Below are positions 32,169-40,960 of a stretch of DNA of 64,000 bases, in pieces; position 1 is the first letter of the stretch, and each line of letters begins with the position of its first letter. Position numbers and translations under genes: made by a program. The notes beneath the pieces were generated by a model, which saw only the letters and a list, made by a program, of their open reading frames with translations, searched no databases and was not told where the DNA came from. Source of the stretch: Antrihabitans stalactiti (GTDB taxonomy: Bacteria > Actinomycetota > Actinomycetes > Mycobacteriales > Mycobacteriaceae). The stretch is from contig NZ_VCQU01000013.1 in assembly GCF_012932915.1 (NCBI RefSeq), positions 1 through 64,000 on the forward strand, written 5' to 3'.

Positions 32169-33318
32169 CCGACGGCGCCCGGACCGCTCCGGCGAGAAGG
32201 GTGGCGGCGAGGACGCAGATCAGGGGGACTGCCATCGCGGTGGTGAGGGGGACGACTTTGGTGAGCCAGCCGATGAGGCTGGGTCCGGCGAGGAAGCCGA
32301 GGTAACCGATGCCGAATACCCGCGACATGATCGCGCCGGTCGAGGCGGTGCTGAGGTTGCCGGCTGCAGTGAAGATCTGGGGCACGCCGCCTGCGAGTCC
32401 GATGCCGAACAGGGTCCAGCCGACCAGGTTGAGGGATGTCCACGGTGACACCATCACCAGCGCCATGCCACCAGCGGCCAGCATGGTGCCGAAACGCAGC
32501 ACGGCGACCGGACCGAATGCGCCCGCGACGCGGTCGGCGCCGAATCGGCCGATTGTCATCGCGATCGAGAAGGCGCCGAACGCCAGCGCAGCGACCGCGT
32601 CGGTGGAGCCGAGGCGGTCTTGCATTTGGAGCGCACTCCAATCGTTGGCCACGCCTTCGCTGAGCAGCAACGCGAACGCCAATACGCCGAGCAATACGAC
32701 CTTGCCAGTGACGTGTGTGCGACCGCCCGGCTCGGCGCGGTCACGCCCGACCTTGGGAAGCAGCACCCGGCTACACAACACTGTGGCCACGACGCCGATA
32801 CCGGACGCGAGGGCGAGTGTGTACCGGATATCCCATTGCGCCGCGAGGGTTGCCGACCCGAACAGTGCGCCGACGAATCCGCCGCACGAGAACAGCGCAT
32901 GAAATGCCGCCAAGATCGGCCGACCGTACAGTCGCTCGACGTAGACCGCCTGCGTGTTCATCGACACGTCCATGACCCCATTGGCGAAGCCGAAGACAGC
33001 CAGCGCGATCGCGAGTTGCACGACCGTTGTGGCGAACCCAGGGCCCAACACCGTGATGCATAGCAACACCGCACCGATGGTGATCAGATTCTTGCTGCCG
33101 AAGCGGTCGGCGAGCGGGCCGGCGACCTGCATGCCTGCCAGTGCGCCCGGCGCCAGGATGAGAATCATCAGTCCGAGCGTCGCCTTCGAAATACCGGTCT
33201 GGTCGGTGATTGTCGGGATATGGACGACCCACATCGAGAGTAGGAACCCGTTGAGGCCGAAGATGCCGAAGACGCCGGCTCGCGCGGCCCGCGGTGGTGC
33301 TGCGATATCGGTGGCCAT
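32155..33318 (-). CDS. MFS transporter, 12-TM (FucP/YfmO-like)
   Basis: 387 residues of strongly hydrophobic sequence with about 12 membrane helices. The loop-2/3 MFS motif is present as GPLADRFGSKNLITIG at about 66-81, and a weaker copy after helix 8. The substrate cannot be read from sequence. The N-terminal segment FGIFGLNGFLLSMWVVHIPTITDQTG is typical of actinobacterial members annotated as sugar or drug transporters. The stop codon is in a family B hairpin. It lies 10 bases beyond the E2 stop on the same strand, so it may be read before or with the dehydrogenase genes. Confidence 0.88.
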   Translation of the reverse strand: MATDIAAPPRAARAGVFGIFGLNGFLLSMWVVHIPTITDQTGISKATLGLMILILAPGALAGMQVAGPLADRFGSKNLITIGAVLLCITVLGPGFATTVVQLAIALAVFGFANGVMDVSMNTQAVYVERLYGRPILAAFHALFSCGGFVGALFGSATLAAQWDIRYTLALASGIGVVATVLCSRVLLPKVGRDRAEPGGRTHVTGKVVLLGVLAFALLLSEGVANDWSALQMQDRLGSTDAVAALAFGAFSIAMTIGRFGADRVAGAFGPVAVLRFGTMLAAGGMALVMVSPWTSLNLVGWTLFGIGLAGGVPQIFTAAGNLSTASTGAIMSRVFGIGYLGFLAGPSLIGWLTKVVPLTTAMAVPLICVLAATLLAGAVRAPSASSA

Positions 33319-33327
33319 GAACCCAAA

Positions 33328-34518
33328 CTACAGGCGGCCGAGTAAGCCGAGCGGATCCTCCATCATCGCAGCAACATCGGCGAGGAACTTGGAGCCCTGT
33401 TCGCCGTCGACGAGGCGATGGTCGAACGACAGCCCGAGCGTCGTCACCCACCGGACCGCTACCTCGCCCTGAAAGACCCACGGCCGCTGCCGAATTGCAC
33501 CGAGGCAGAGGATTGCGGCCTCGCCGGGATTGATGATCGGGGTACCCGTGTCGATTCCGAATACGCCGATGTTGGTGATCGAGAAGGTACCGCCGCGCAG
33601 GTCCGCGGGTGTGGCCGCGCCTGATCGAGCGGTGGCCGCGAGTGTTCCTATGGCCGCACACAATTCGGGCAGGCTGAGCTGCTCGGCGTCTTTCACGCTC
33701 GGCACAAGCAAGCCACGCGGTGACGCGACCGCAATGCCGAGGTTGACGTAGTGCTTGGTGACGATCTCCTGGTGCTCTTCGTCCCAGGCCGAATTCAACG
33801 TCGGGTGGTCCCGCAGCGCGGCCAACACGACCTTTGCGACGAGCGCAAGCGGCGTCACCTTGAGATCGCGGAATGCGGGCAGCGTCTTCAGGTGGTCGAT
33901 CAGTTCGACGGACGCAGTCGCATCGATCGTGACGAATTCGGTGACGTGTGGGATCGTCCGCGCGCTCGTGACCATCGCCTCAGCGGTGAATTTGCGGACG
34001 CCGGAAATCTTGGTCCGTGTCTCACAGTCGTTCGCCGTTGCCGGAACAGCTTGTGCACGTACATCTTCGACGGTGACAGGTCCGGTCGATGCCACTGCAG
34101 CGAGGTCCACACCGAGTTCGCGTGCGAGCTTGCGAGCCGACGGCTTCGCATCCGGCCGGCCGCCCTCGGCGGAGGGAGTTTCGACAACACTGATTAAGCG
34201 CTTGCCCCTGCGGCTTTCGGCAGCCGCGCCCGGACCGTACCCAACCAGGACCTCCTGGCGTTCGGGCGCTTCGTCGCCTTCGGTGGCGATGCGAATGATC
34301 GGCGTCCCCACGAGGACCGTCGCGCCGGGTTCGGCCAGCAACGCGCTGACCGTCCCGGCGTACGGCGATGGCAACTCCACCAATGCTTTTGCGGTCTCGA
34401 CTTCAGCGATCGTTTGGTTGAGCTCGACCTGGTCGCCGACCGCGACCGACCACGAAACGAGGTCGGCCTCGGTCAGCCCTTCGCCGAGATCGGGGAGCCG
34501 AAACTCTTGGAGGGTCAT
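33328..34518 (-). CDS. bkdC: Branched-chain 2-oxoacid dehydrogenase E2 (dihydrolipoyl acyltransferase)
   Basis: 396 residues. Lipoyl domain at 1-80 with DLGEGL and the lipoylated Lys44 in EVETAKALVELP; a hinge; peripheral subunit-binding domain at about 125-160 (PSARKLARELGVDL); catalytic domain to the end, with the active-site DHRLVDG near residue 367. It transfers the acyl group made by E1 to CoA. Only one lipoyl domain is present. It follows E1 beta with a 4-bp overlap. No E3 gene is nearby. Pyruvate-type specificity cannot be excluded, but operon form and a nearby valine pathway favour branched-chain acids. Confidence 0.9.
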   Translation of the reverse strand: MTLQEFRLPDLGEGLTEADLVSWSVAVGDQVELNQTIAEVETAKALVELPSPYAGTVSALLAEPGATVLVGTPIIRIATEGDEAPERQEVLVGYGPGAAAESRRGKRLISVVETPSAEGGRPDAKPSARKLARELGVDLAAVASTGPVTVEDVRAQAVPATANDCETRTKISGVRKFTAEAMVTSARTIPHVTEFVTIDATASVELIDHLKTLPAFRDLKVTPLALVAKVVLAALRDHPTLNSAWDEEHQEIVTKHYVNLGIAVASPRGLLVPSVKDAEQLSLPELCAAIGTLAATARSGAATPADLRGGTFSITNIGVFGIDTGTPIINPGEAAILCLGAIRQRPWVFQGEVAVRWVTTLGLSFDHRLVDGEQGSKFLADVAAMMEDPLGLLGRL

Positions 34519-35486
34519 GCCGCCAACGTCCGGTCCACCGCGTGCAGGATGCGGTCGGGATCGGGCAGGTGGTGCGATTCGAGTTTGGCTGGGGGATAGG
34601 GAATGTCGAAGCCACCCACCCGCAGTACCGGCGACTCCAGTTGGTAGAAGCAGCGTTCGGAGATGCGTGCCGCGATCTCCGCGCCGAGTCCGAGGAATAC
34701 CGGTGCCTCGTGCACGATCACGAGTCGCCCGGTCTTGCGGACCGAGGCTTCGATGGTGTCGAAGTCGATGGGTGACAACGACCGCAGGTCGATGACCTCG
34801 ATCGAATGACCCTCCTCGCCAGCTATTTTCGCTGCCGCAACGGCGGTGGGGACCATCGTTCCGTATGCGACGATCGTCGCATCGGTGCCTGCACACACGA
34901 CCCGCGCCTTGTCCAACGCCAACGACGGCTCAGCCTCGAGATCGACCTCGGCTTTGTCCCAGTACCGCCGCTTCGGCTCGAAGAAGATCACCGGGTCGTC
35001 GAGCTTGATCGCCTGCTGAATCATCGCGTAGGCATCTTGTGGATTGCTCGGTGCCACGACGCGCAGTCCCGCGGTGTGTGCGAAGTAGGCCTCCGGCGAT
35101 TCGGAGTGGTGCTCGACCGCGCCGATGCCGCCGCCGTACGGAATCCGAATCGTCAGCGGCGCCTTGACTTTCCCGCCGGTGCGATAGTGGATCTTCGCGA
35201 CCTGCGAGACGATCTGATCGAACGCCGGATAAACGAAACCGTCGAACTGGATCTCGCACACGGGTCGGTAGCCGCGTAATGCGAGCCCGAAAGCCGTTCC
35301 GATCACACCGGATTCGGCCAGGGGCGTGTCTATGACCCGGTTGTCGCCGAAATCCTTTTGCAGCGAGTCGGTTACGCGGAACACGCCGCCGAGCTTGCCG
35401 ATATCCTCGCCCATGAGGACGACTTTCGGATCGTCCTCCAATGCCCGCCTGAGGCCGGCGTTGAGGGCTGCGCCCAAGGTGATCAT
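34515..35486 (-). CDS. bkdB: 2-oxoacid dehydrogenase E1 component, beta subunit
   Basis: 323 residues. Family landmarks: VVLMGEDIGKLGGVFRVTDSL, VIDTPLAESGVIGTAFGLAL, FDGFVYPAFDQIVSQVAKIHYRTGG, IPYGGGIGAVEHHSESPEAYFAH and the C-terminal transketolase domain. Together with the alpha subunit it forms the thiamine-diphosphate-dependent decarboxylase. Start ATG has GGAGG upstream. It overlaps E1 alpha and E2 genes by 4 bp each. Confidence 0.93.
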   Translation of the reverse strand: MITLGAALNAGLRRALEDDPKVVLMGEDIGKLGGVFRVTDSLQKDFGDNRVIDTPLAESGVIGTAFGLALRGYRPVCEIQFDGFVYPAFDQIVSQVAKIHYRTGGKVKAPLTIRIPYGGGIGAVEHHSESPEAYFAHTAGLRVVAPSNPQDAYAMIQQAIKLDDPVIFFEPKRRYWDKAEVDLEAEPSLALDKARVVCAGTDATIVAYGTMVPTAVAAAKIAGEEGHSIEVIDLRSLSPIDFDTIEASVRKTGRLVIVHEAPVFLGLGAEIAARISERCFYQLESPVLRVGGFDIPYPPAKLESHHLPDPDRILHAVDRTLAA

Positions 35487-36568
35487 GATGCCTCCTCGAA
35501 TCCAGCGAGGTACGCGGCGTATTCGCGGCGTTCCTCGTCGAGCATGGGATGTGGTGTGGCGTAGACGTTGTCGAACAGCGCGGACGGTGCCGGATCGACC
35601 ATGCCGATCGTCGCGGACCGGATCCGCGCGGCGACCTCGTCGGCTCGGCGCGCGACGCGAGCCAGGAATTCGTCGTCGAGCAGCCCTTCGCGTTCGAGCA
35701 GCCGATACATGCGGTCCAGCGGGTCGCGCGAGCGCCACAGCTCCGTTTCGGCGGCCGACCGGTAGCGGGTGGGATCGTCGGACGTCGTATGCGGACCCAT
35801 CCGGTAGGTGATCGCCTCGATGAACGACGGACCGCCACCTTCGCGGGCACGTTTGATCGCCTGCCGCGTGACAGCCATGACCGCGAGCACGTCGTTGCCG
35901 TCGACCTGAACTCCGGGAATGCCATATCCATAGGCGCGCCGCACAATTGGCGTCGCGCTCTGCAGCCGAACCGGCTCGCTGATGGCCCATTGGTTGTTCT
36001 GGCAGAAGAAGACGACGGGTGCGCTCCAGGAACTTGCGAACCCGAGCGCTTCGGCGATGTCGCCTTGGCTGGATGCGCCGTCCCCGAAGTAGGCGATGGT
36101 CGCAATCTCGGCGCCGTCCAGATGCGAGCCGAGCGCATAACCAGTTGCGTGAAGCCCTTGCGCGCCAACGATGATCGCGGGATTGGTCATGTTCACGGCA
36201 TCGGGATCCCAGCCGGAATGCGCGACGCCGCGCCACATCCGAGTAAGGACGGCGGGGTCGACGCCGCGACAGTAGGCGACTGCGTGCTCGCGGTAGCTCG
36301 TGAAGATGTAGTCGTCGGGGTGCAGTGCGCGTGCGGACCCGACCTGCGCGGCTTCCTGCCCGAGCATCGGGGCCCACAGGCCGAGTTCGCCCTGGCGTTG
36401 CAGCGCGGTTGCTTCGGCGTCGATTCGGCGTACGACGACGAGGTCTTCGTACAGCGCGCGGAGCTGCTCCGGACCGATGTCGGCGACGACGGCCGCGTGT
36501 TCGCGGTCGAGTACTCGACGGCCGTCGGGTTGGACCAACTGGACGGGGTAGGCCGGTTTCTCAGCCAT
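35483..36568 (-). CDS. bkdA: 2-oxoacid dehydrogenase E1 component, alpha subunit
   Basis: 361 residues from the ATG at MAEKPAYP, which has AGGAGG six bases before it. The thiamine-diphosphate motif GDG...N is visible (AYFGDGASSQGDIAEALGFASSW ... FFCQNNQWAIS, about 163-200). It also has YRMGPHTTSDDPTRYR, the phosphorylation-loop region seen in E1 alpha proteins. It is first in the bkdABC operon and divergent from an Lrp-type regulator. Confidence 0.93.
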   Translation of the reverse strand: MAEKPAYPVQLVQPDGRRVLDREHAAVVADIGPEQLRALYEDLVVVRRIDAEATALQRQGELGLWAPMLGQEAAQVGSARALHPDDYIFTSYREHAVAYCRGVDPAVLTRMWRGVAHSGWDPDAVNMTNPAIIVGAQGLHATGYALGSHLDGAEIATIAYFGDGASSQGDIAEALGFASSWSAPVVFFCQNNQWAISEPVRLQSATPIVRRAYGYGIPGVQVDGNDVLAVMAVTRQAIKRAREGGGPSFIEAITYRMGPHTTSDDPTRYRSAAETELWRSRDPLDRMYRLLEREGLLDDEFLARVARRADEVAARIRSATIGMVDPAPSALFDNVYATPHPMLDEERREYAAYLAGFEEAS

Positions 36569-36620
36569 GGCAACCTCCTGCGGCGACATTGTGTGTCGTA
36601 CTTCACAGGATCCACGATTA

Positions 36621-36663
36621 TGCGCACTGCGCAAGTGGAAGCAAATCAACTGCGCACTGTGCA
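36621..36663. promoter_or_regulatory. Two operator-like palindromes 30 bp apart between bkdA and the Lrp gene
   Basis: TGCGCACTGCGCA at 36621-36633 is a perfect TGCGCA-N-TGCGCA palindrome; TGCGCACTGTGCA at 36651-36663 matches it at 12 of 13 positions. Start-to-start spacing is exactly 30 bases, about three helical turns, so both sites face the same side of DNA. This is what cooperative Lrp/AsnC binding needs. They lie in the divergent gap, nearly midway between the two start codons. Confidence 0.75.
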
Positions 36664-36700
36664 TGGTTTATGACCGGCGCGGCGTGTCATACTGCGCTAC

Positions 36701-37177
36701 ATGACCAGTTTGGACGCGACAGACGCGAAACTGCTGTTGCAGCTGCAAACCAACCCGCGCGCGACAGGAGTCGAGCTCGCCGCCCGGCTCGGATTGTCAC
36801 GCAATACCGTGCAGGCGCGGCTTGCCAAATGGGACGAAGAGGACGTGCTTGCGCCGTTCGATCGACGTGTCGATCCGCGCAATCTCGGCTATCCGCTGTC
36901 GGCGCTCGTGGCGATCGTGTGCGACCAACATCAGCTCGATCCGGTGGTCGACGCACTTGCCGAGATCGCGGAGGTGGTCGAGGTCCACGGGATATCCGGC
37001 CTCACGGACCTGTCGGTCAAGGTGGTCGGCCGCGACGCAGACGACCTCTACCGGATAGCCGGTCAGATCCTGCGTATACCAGGGGTCGAACGAACGAACA
37101 TGGCACTGATCATGCGGGAGTTGGTCGGGCTACGGATGGCCCCGCTGCTGAAGCGGTTGGCGGATCAAGGGCGCTGA
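36701..37177 (+). CDS. Lrp/AsnC-family transcriptional regulator (BkdR-like)
   Basis: 158 residues. N-terminal helix-turn-helix DATDAKLLLQLQTNPRATGVELAARLGLSRNTVQARLAKW at 5-44 and a C-terminal RAM ligand domain (about 65-140, GISGLTDLSVKVVGRDADDLY). Divergence from the E1/E2 operon and the twin palindromes in between make it the likely regulator, responding to branched-chain amino acids or keto acids. Converges with the DoxX gene, one base apart. Confidence 0.92.
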   Translation: MTSLDATDAKLLLQLQTNPRATGVELAARLGLSRNTVQARLAKWDEEDVLAPFDRRVDPRNLGYPLSALVAIVCDQHQLDPVVDALAEIAEVVEVHGISGLTDLSVKVVGRDADDLYRIAGQILRIPGVERTNMALIMRELVGLRMAPLLKRLADQGR

Positions 37178-37178
37178 G

Positions 37179-37553
37179 TCAGGTGCCTGTCCGCGTGATG
37201 ACGAAGACGAGGGTCAGGATGCTGAGCAGCAAGAATCCCAACGGCAGTAGGGCATTGATACGCATGTCGGGATTGCCGTAATCGCCGTAGACGACGCGTT
37301 GGCCGGTCGCCCAGATGAACACGAGCCCCAAAATGATGCAGCCGATGAGGCCGAGTAGCGGAACCCAGTAGCCGACGATCAGTCCGGTACCGCCGACGAT
37401 CTCTGCACCGCCGATGCTTCGCGCCAAATTCTCCGAGATCCCACGACTCCGGTACAGCCGCCATAGCGGGCCCCGCAACTGTGTCAGTGGTATCCCGAAC
37501 GTGAACGCGCCGGCCGCCAGTGCGACCGAACAGACAATGGCGGCGATCTCCAT
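37179..37553 (-). CDS. DoxX-like integral membrane protein
   Basis: 124 residues with four membrane helices. ENLARSIGGAEIVGGTGLIVGYWVPLLGLIGCIILG matches the DoxX/DoxD core (G-x-x-E-x-x-G-G-x-x-L). Mycobacterial DoxX takes part in a membrane oxidoreductase complex with SseA and SodA; whether this copy does is unknown. A rhodanese gene (SseA-like) lies 3.4 kb away, but not in an operon with it. Confidence 0.8.
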   Translation of the reverse strand: MEIAAIVCSVALAAGAFTFGIPLTQLRGPLWRLYRSRGISENLARSIGGAEIVGGTGLIVGYWVPLLGLIGCIILGLVFIWATGQRVVYGDYGNPDMRINALLPLGFLLLSILTLVFVITRTGT

Positions 37554-37640
37554 AGGTGGTTCCTATCACCCCACGGCGCCCCGATGGGCGGCTTTGCCCG
37601 CCGCGCCTGCCAGGTCGGTGTACTGGCCTACGATGCAGCC

Positions 37641-38519
37641 GTGGACATAGCAGGCAAAGTAGCCATTGTCACCGGTGGCGGCGCTGGCATAGGCGAGGCC
37701 ATTGCACGGCGCATCGCTCTCGGTGGCGGCAAGGTCGTTGTCGCCGACCTCAACGAAGCCGGTGCCAACCGGGTCGCCGAATCCATCGGCGCGAGTGCGC
37801 TCGCGGTGGCGGGCGACGTCTCCGACGAATCCGTACTTCGCGCGATGATCGAGCGCGCGGAGTCCGAATTCGGTCCGGTGGACATCTTTTTCGCCAACGC
37901 GGGGATCGGTGGCGGGCTCGGTCTGGAAAGTACCGACGAGCAATGGGACCTCGCCCTCGAAGTCAACGTGCTCGCTCACGTACGCGCCGCGCGGCTGCTC
38001 GTCCCGAAATGGCTGGAGCGGGGAACCGGCTACTTCGTGTCGACCGCATCGGCGGCCGGGTTGCTGACCCAACTCGGATCGGTGCCGTACGCCGTCACCA
38101 AGCACGCTGCCGTCGGGTTTGCGGAGTGGCTGTCGGTGACTTATGGCAACCGCGGCATCGGCGTCAGCTGCCTGTGCCCCATGGGCGTCAACACCGCACT
38201 GTTGAATGCGGGCTTCGAAACAGGCGACTCCGCAGGGGCTTTGGCGTCCAAAGCGGTCCGAACCGCCGGTGCCGTTCTCGAGCCTGCAGAGGTTGCGGAC
38301 CTGGTGATCGAGGCCATCGGGGTAGGTCACTTCTTGATCCTGCCGCACCCTCAGGTGCTCGACATGTACCGCTACAAGGGCGCCGACTACGACCGTTGGA
38401 TCGCCGGAATGCGGCGGTTCCAAGACGCTTTGCTGGGCCGTGTCTCTCATCCTTCGAGACCCGCCCCAGGTGTTGTCGGGGCCGCTCCGCAAGCTCCGCG
38501 GCCAGGGTCGCCAGAATGA
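37641..38519 (+). CDS. Short-chain dehydrogenase/reductase
   Basis: 292 residues from a GTG giving VDIAGKVAIVTGG. Cofactor motif TGGGAGIG at about 10-17, NAG at about 86-88, catalytic Ser in VSTASAAG (about 139-146) and YAVTKHA (Tyr and Lys, about 155-161). NAD(P)-dependent oxidoreductase of unknown substrate. The last 24 residues or so (from SHPSRPAPG) are proline- and glycine-rich and not part of the fold; they look like a translated dispersed repeat. The stop overlaps the phosphotransferase start (ATGA), so the pair is cotranscribed. Confidence 0.88.
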   Translation: MDIAGKVAIVTGGGAGIGEAIARRIALGGGKVVVADLNEAGANRVAESIGASALAVAGDVSDESVLRAMIERAESEFGPVDIFFANAGIGGGLGLESTDEQWDLALEVNVLAHVRAARLLVPKWLERGTGYFVSTASAAGLLTQLGSVPYAVTKHAAVGFAEWLSVTYGNRGIGVSCLCPMGVNTALLNAGFETGDSAGALASKAVRTAGAVLEPAEVADLVIEAIGVGHFLILPHPQVLDMYRYKGADYDRWIAGMRRFQDALLGRVSHPSRPAPGVVGAAPQAPRPGSPE

Positions 38520-39538
38520 CGGTTGTCGGGCTCGACGAGGCTGCAGTAACGGCGTGGATCACCGAGCTCGGCGTGGGTGCGATCCCGCCGTTGCGGTTCG
38601 AACGGATCGGGAACGGTCGCTCCAACCTCACTTTCTCGGTCCGTGATTCGGGCGGAGCGCGGTGGGTGCTGCGGCGGCCTCCGCTCGGCACGTTGCTCGC
38701 GTCGGCGCACGATGTCGTCCGCGAACACAAGATCCTCACCGGACTGCAGGGCACGGACGTTCCGGTGCCGAAAGTGCTTGGGCTGACCGAAGACCCAGCC
38801 GTCACCGACACTCCGCTGCTGTTGATGAGCTATGTCGGCGGCATCGTCGTCGACGACGTTGCTGTGGGTGAGACGCTGAGTGTGGAGCGCCGCGCGAAAA
38901 TCGGCGCGTCGCTCACCGACACCCTCGCCAGCATCCACGCCGTAGACTTGGAAAGTGCCGGCTTGAACGATCTGGCGAGTCACAAGCCTTATGCCGAGCG
39001 TCAACTCAAGCGGTGGGCGGGCCAGTGGGAGAAGTCGAAAACCCGTGAGCACCCGGGCGTCGACGAACTTGCAGCGCGGTTGCACCGCTCGGTCCCAGCG
39101 CAGGTGGAGACGCGCCTTGTGCACGGCGACTTCCACCTCAGTAACGTGATCACCTCTGCAGAAGACGGCCACATCGTCGCCGTACTGGACTGGGAGTTGT
39201 GCACCCTGGGCGACCCGCTCGCCGATATCGGCGCCCTGCTTGCGTATTGGCCGCAAGCGGGCGACGCCTTCGCCGGTCCCTTCATGGCGTCCACGCTCGA
39301 GGGTTTCCCGAGTCGGCAAGAACTTGCCGCGGCCTACTTCGCGGCGACGGGGAGAGATGCTGCGGCTCTTGGCTTTTGGCACACCCTGGCGCTCTGGAAG
39401 ATCGGCATCATCGCGGAGGGGATTCTGCGTCGGGTGATGAACGATCCGCGCAACGCAGGCAAGACGCCACCGTCGAGCAAGTTGGTGGACGACATCATCG
39501 AACGTGCGCTTGCGGTCGCCGACGAGGCAGGCCTTTAA
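38516..39538 (+). CDS. Phosphotransferase family protein (ACAD10/APH-like kinase)
   Basis: 340 residues from the ATG overlapping the SDR stop. Protein-kinase-like aminoglycoside-phosphotransferase fold: GNGRSNLTFSV and VLRRPP (Lys/Arg-type ATP-binding strand), catalytic HGDFHLSNVI at about 202-211 and metal-binding VLDWELCTLGDPLADIG at about 221-237. Proteins of this type are found with acyl-CoA dehydrogenases and SDRs and are thought to phosphorylate hydroxyacyl substrates before elimination. Linkage to an SDR here fits a small fatty-acid or hydroxyacid pathway. Confidence 0.88.
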   Translation: MTVVGLDEAAVTAWITELGVGAIPPLRFERIGNGRSNLTFSVRDSGGARWVLRRPPLGTLLASAHDVVREHKILTGLQGTDVPVPKVLGLTEDPAVTDTPLLLMSYVGGIVVDDVAVGETLSVERRAKIGASLTDTLASIHAVDLESAGLNDLASHKPYAERQLKRWAGQWEKSKTREHPGVDELAARLHRSVPAQVETRLVHGDFHLSNVITSAEDGHIVAVLDWELCTLGDPLADIGALLAYWPQAGDAFAGPFMASTLEGFPSRQELAAAYFAATGRDAAALGFWHTLALWKIGIIAEGILRRVMNDPRNAGKTPPSSKLVDDIIERALAVADEAGL

Positions 39539-39546
39539 ATCCGTGC

Positions 39547-39581
39547 ATAGCCAACCAATGCATTTCCAATGACTTGGCTAT
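39547..39581. terminator. Possible terminator hairpin after the phosphotransferase gene
   Basis: ATAGCCAA and TTGGCTAT, perfect over 8 bp, 19-base loop, starting nine bases after the stop. AT-rich and without a U-tract; a regulatory role for the next gene is equally possible. Confidence 0.4.
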
Positions 39582-39625
39582 ACGCTGCTCCGGATGTGTG
39601 TGGCACACCAACAGGAGACCAATCT

Positions 39626-40363
39626 ATGAAAATCTCGACGAGACGAACCACGGCGATTGCGGCCACCCTGATCGCAGTGACTTTGTCACTGGTCGGCTGC
39701 AGCAAGGACGACTCGTCGTCGTCCTCGAAGGACACAACAACAACCTCGGCGGCGGCCAGCTCGTCGAAGACCTCGGCAGCGAAGTCGTCCAAGCCGAAGG
39801 CTTCTCCGCGCACGACCGACACGTCGAAGCCGGGCGCGAACAAGACGATCGCCGATTACATTGCTTCGAACAACATCAAGGAAACGCCCGTCAAGCACGG
39901 CGACCCCAATTCGCCGACCATCGACCTTCCGGTTCCGGACGGCTGGGAAGTAGCAGGCGACAACGCGCCTGACTACGCCTACGGCGCGATCATCTACACC
40001 GGACCAGAAGCCACCGACTACGTTCCGAGCGTCATCGCGATCCTGTCGAAGCTCGAGGGCGGCAACGTCAACGCGAAGGACCTGCTTGCCGTCGCCGAGG
40101 GCGAGTTGAAGAACCTCCCCGGCTACAAGGAACTCGGCCCGGGCGAAAACGTGACGTTGAGCAGTTTCCCCGCCTACGACTACGCCGGACTGTTCACCGA
40201 CGAGGGGCAGTCGAAGGTTGTCGCACAGAAGACCGTCGTGATCACCGGGGCTGACGGCTCCCTCTACGTGCTGCAGCTGAATGCCGATGGGCTCGAGGCG
40301 CAGGCCGAAATCGTCGGCACCGCTCTCGAGGCGATCGACAAGGAAACGACGATCACTCCCTGA
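39626..40363 (+). CDS. LpqN/LpqT-type secreted lipoprotein
   Basis: 245 residues, ATG with AGGAG before it. Lipoprotein signal with lipobox LVGC (Cys25), then a low-complexity Ser/Lys/Thr linker at about 26-70 that may span the cell wall, then a compact domain (IDLPVPDGWEVAGDNAPDYAYGAIIYTG ... SFPAYDYAGLFTDEGQSKVVAQKTVVI) with the PDGW start typical of LpqN/LpqT. In mycobacteria these are surface lipoproteins tied to mycolate metabolism; the role here is inferred from family. Confidence 0.87.
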   Translation: MKISTRRTTAIAATLIAVTLSLVGCSKDDSSSSSKDTTTTSAAASSSKTSAAKSSKPKASPRTTDTSKPGANKTIADYIASNNIKETPVKHGDPNSPTIDLPVPDGWEVAGDNAPDYAYGAIIYTGPEATDYVPSVIAILSKLEGGNVNAKDLLAVAEGELKNLPGYKELGPGENVTLSSFPAYDYAGLFTDEGQSKVVAQKTVVITGADGSLYVLQLNADGLEAQAEIVGTALEAIDKETTITP

Positions 40364-40393
40364 CGCTCGCCGCTATACCTAGATTCCACAATT

Positions 40394-40425
40394 GTCCGCA
40401 CGTAGGTCCCCGCCTACGTGCGGAC
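40394..40425 (+). terminator. Perfect 13-bp hairpin between the lipoprotein and macrodomain genes
   Basis: GTCCGCACGTAGG pairs with CCTACGTGCGGAC around a 6-base loop, 30 bases after the lipoprotein stop and 19 before the next start. Strong stem without a U-tract, the normal form in high-GC actinobacteria. Confidence 0.7.
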
Positions 40426-40444
40426 AGCTGTGCATGATGGGTAG

Positions 40445-40960
40445 GTGACCAAAATCGAAGTGGTCGAAGGCGATATAACGGACATTCAGGTTGATGCCAT
40501 CGTCAATGCGGCGAATTCGTCGCTGCTCGGCGGGGGTGGTGTGGACGGTGCCATCCACCGCGCAGGCGGTCCGGCGATTCTCGCCGAATGCAGGCAGTTG
40601 CGAGCGACCGTCTTACCCGATGGCTTGCCGCGAGGCGATGCAGTGGCAACCACGGCTGGAAAGCTGCGTGCTCGCTGGGTGATTCACACAGTCGGTCCGG
40701 TGTACTCACGGACCGAAGATCTGTCGCACGTGCTGCGGTCGGCGTACACGCGAAGCCTCGAGGTCGCCGATGAATTGGGCGCTCGCACGGTCGCATTCCC
40801 ACTGATCTCCGCGGGTGTCTACGGCTGGCCTGCCGACGACGCTGTTCGCCAAGCGGTCGGTGCTGTGCGGAGCGCGAACACTGCAGTCGAGCACGTGACC
40901 TTCGTTGCGTTCGGCTCGGCCATGGCGCGGCTGCTGCGATCGGAAGTAGGTCCGTCATGA
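40445..40960 (+). CDS. Macrodomain protein, O-acetyl-ADP-ribose deacetylase type (YmdB-like)
   Basis: 171 residues with a GTG start. Signature strings DAIVNAANSSLLGGGGVDGAIH at about 17-38 and LISAGVYGWPADDA at about 120-133 define MacroD-type hydrolases that remove ADP-ribose or deacetylate O-acetyl-ADP-ribose. The latter is the product of sirtuin reactions, and a sirtuin gene is present 13 kb away. The stop overlaps the rhodanese start by 4 bp. Confidence 0.92.
   Translation: MTKIEVVEGDITDIQVDAIVNAANSSLLGGGGVDGAIHRAGGPAILAECRQLRATVLPDGLPRGDAVATTAGKLRARWVIHTVGPVYSRTEDLSHVLRSAYTRSLEVADELGARTVAFPLISAGVYGWPADDAVRQAVGAVRSANTAVEHVTFVAFGSAMARLLRSEVGPS

Noticed and set aside
37556-38515. A 660-residue protein ending in the phosphotransferase
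   Set aside because: The first 320 residues are the wrong frame of the SDR gene (Arg/Cys-rich); the phosphotransferase starts at the ATG at 38516.
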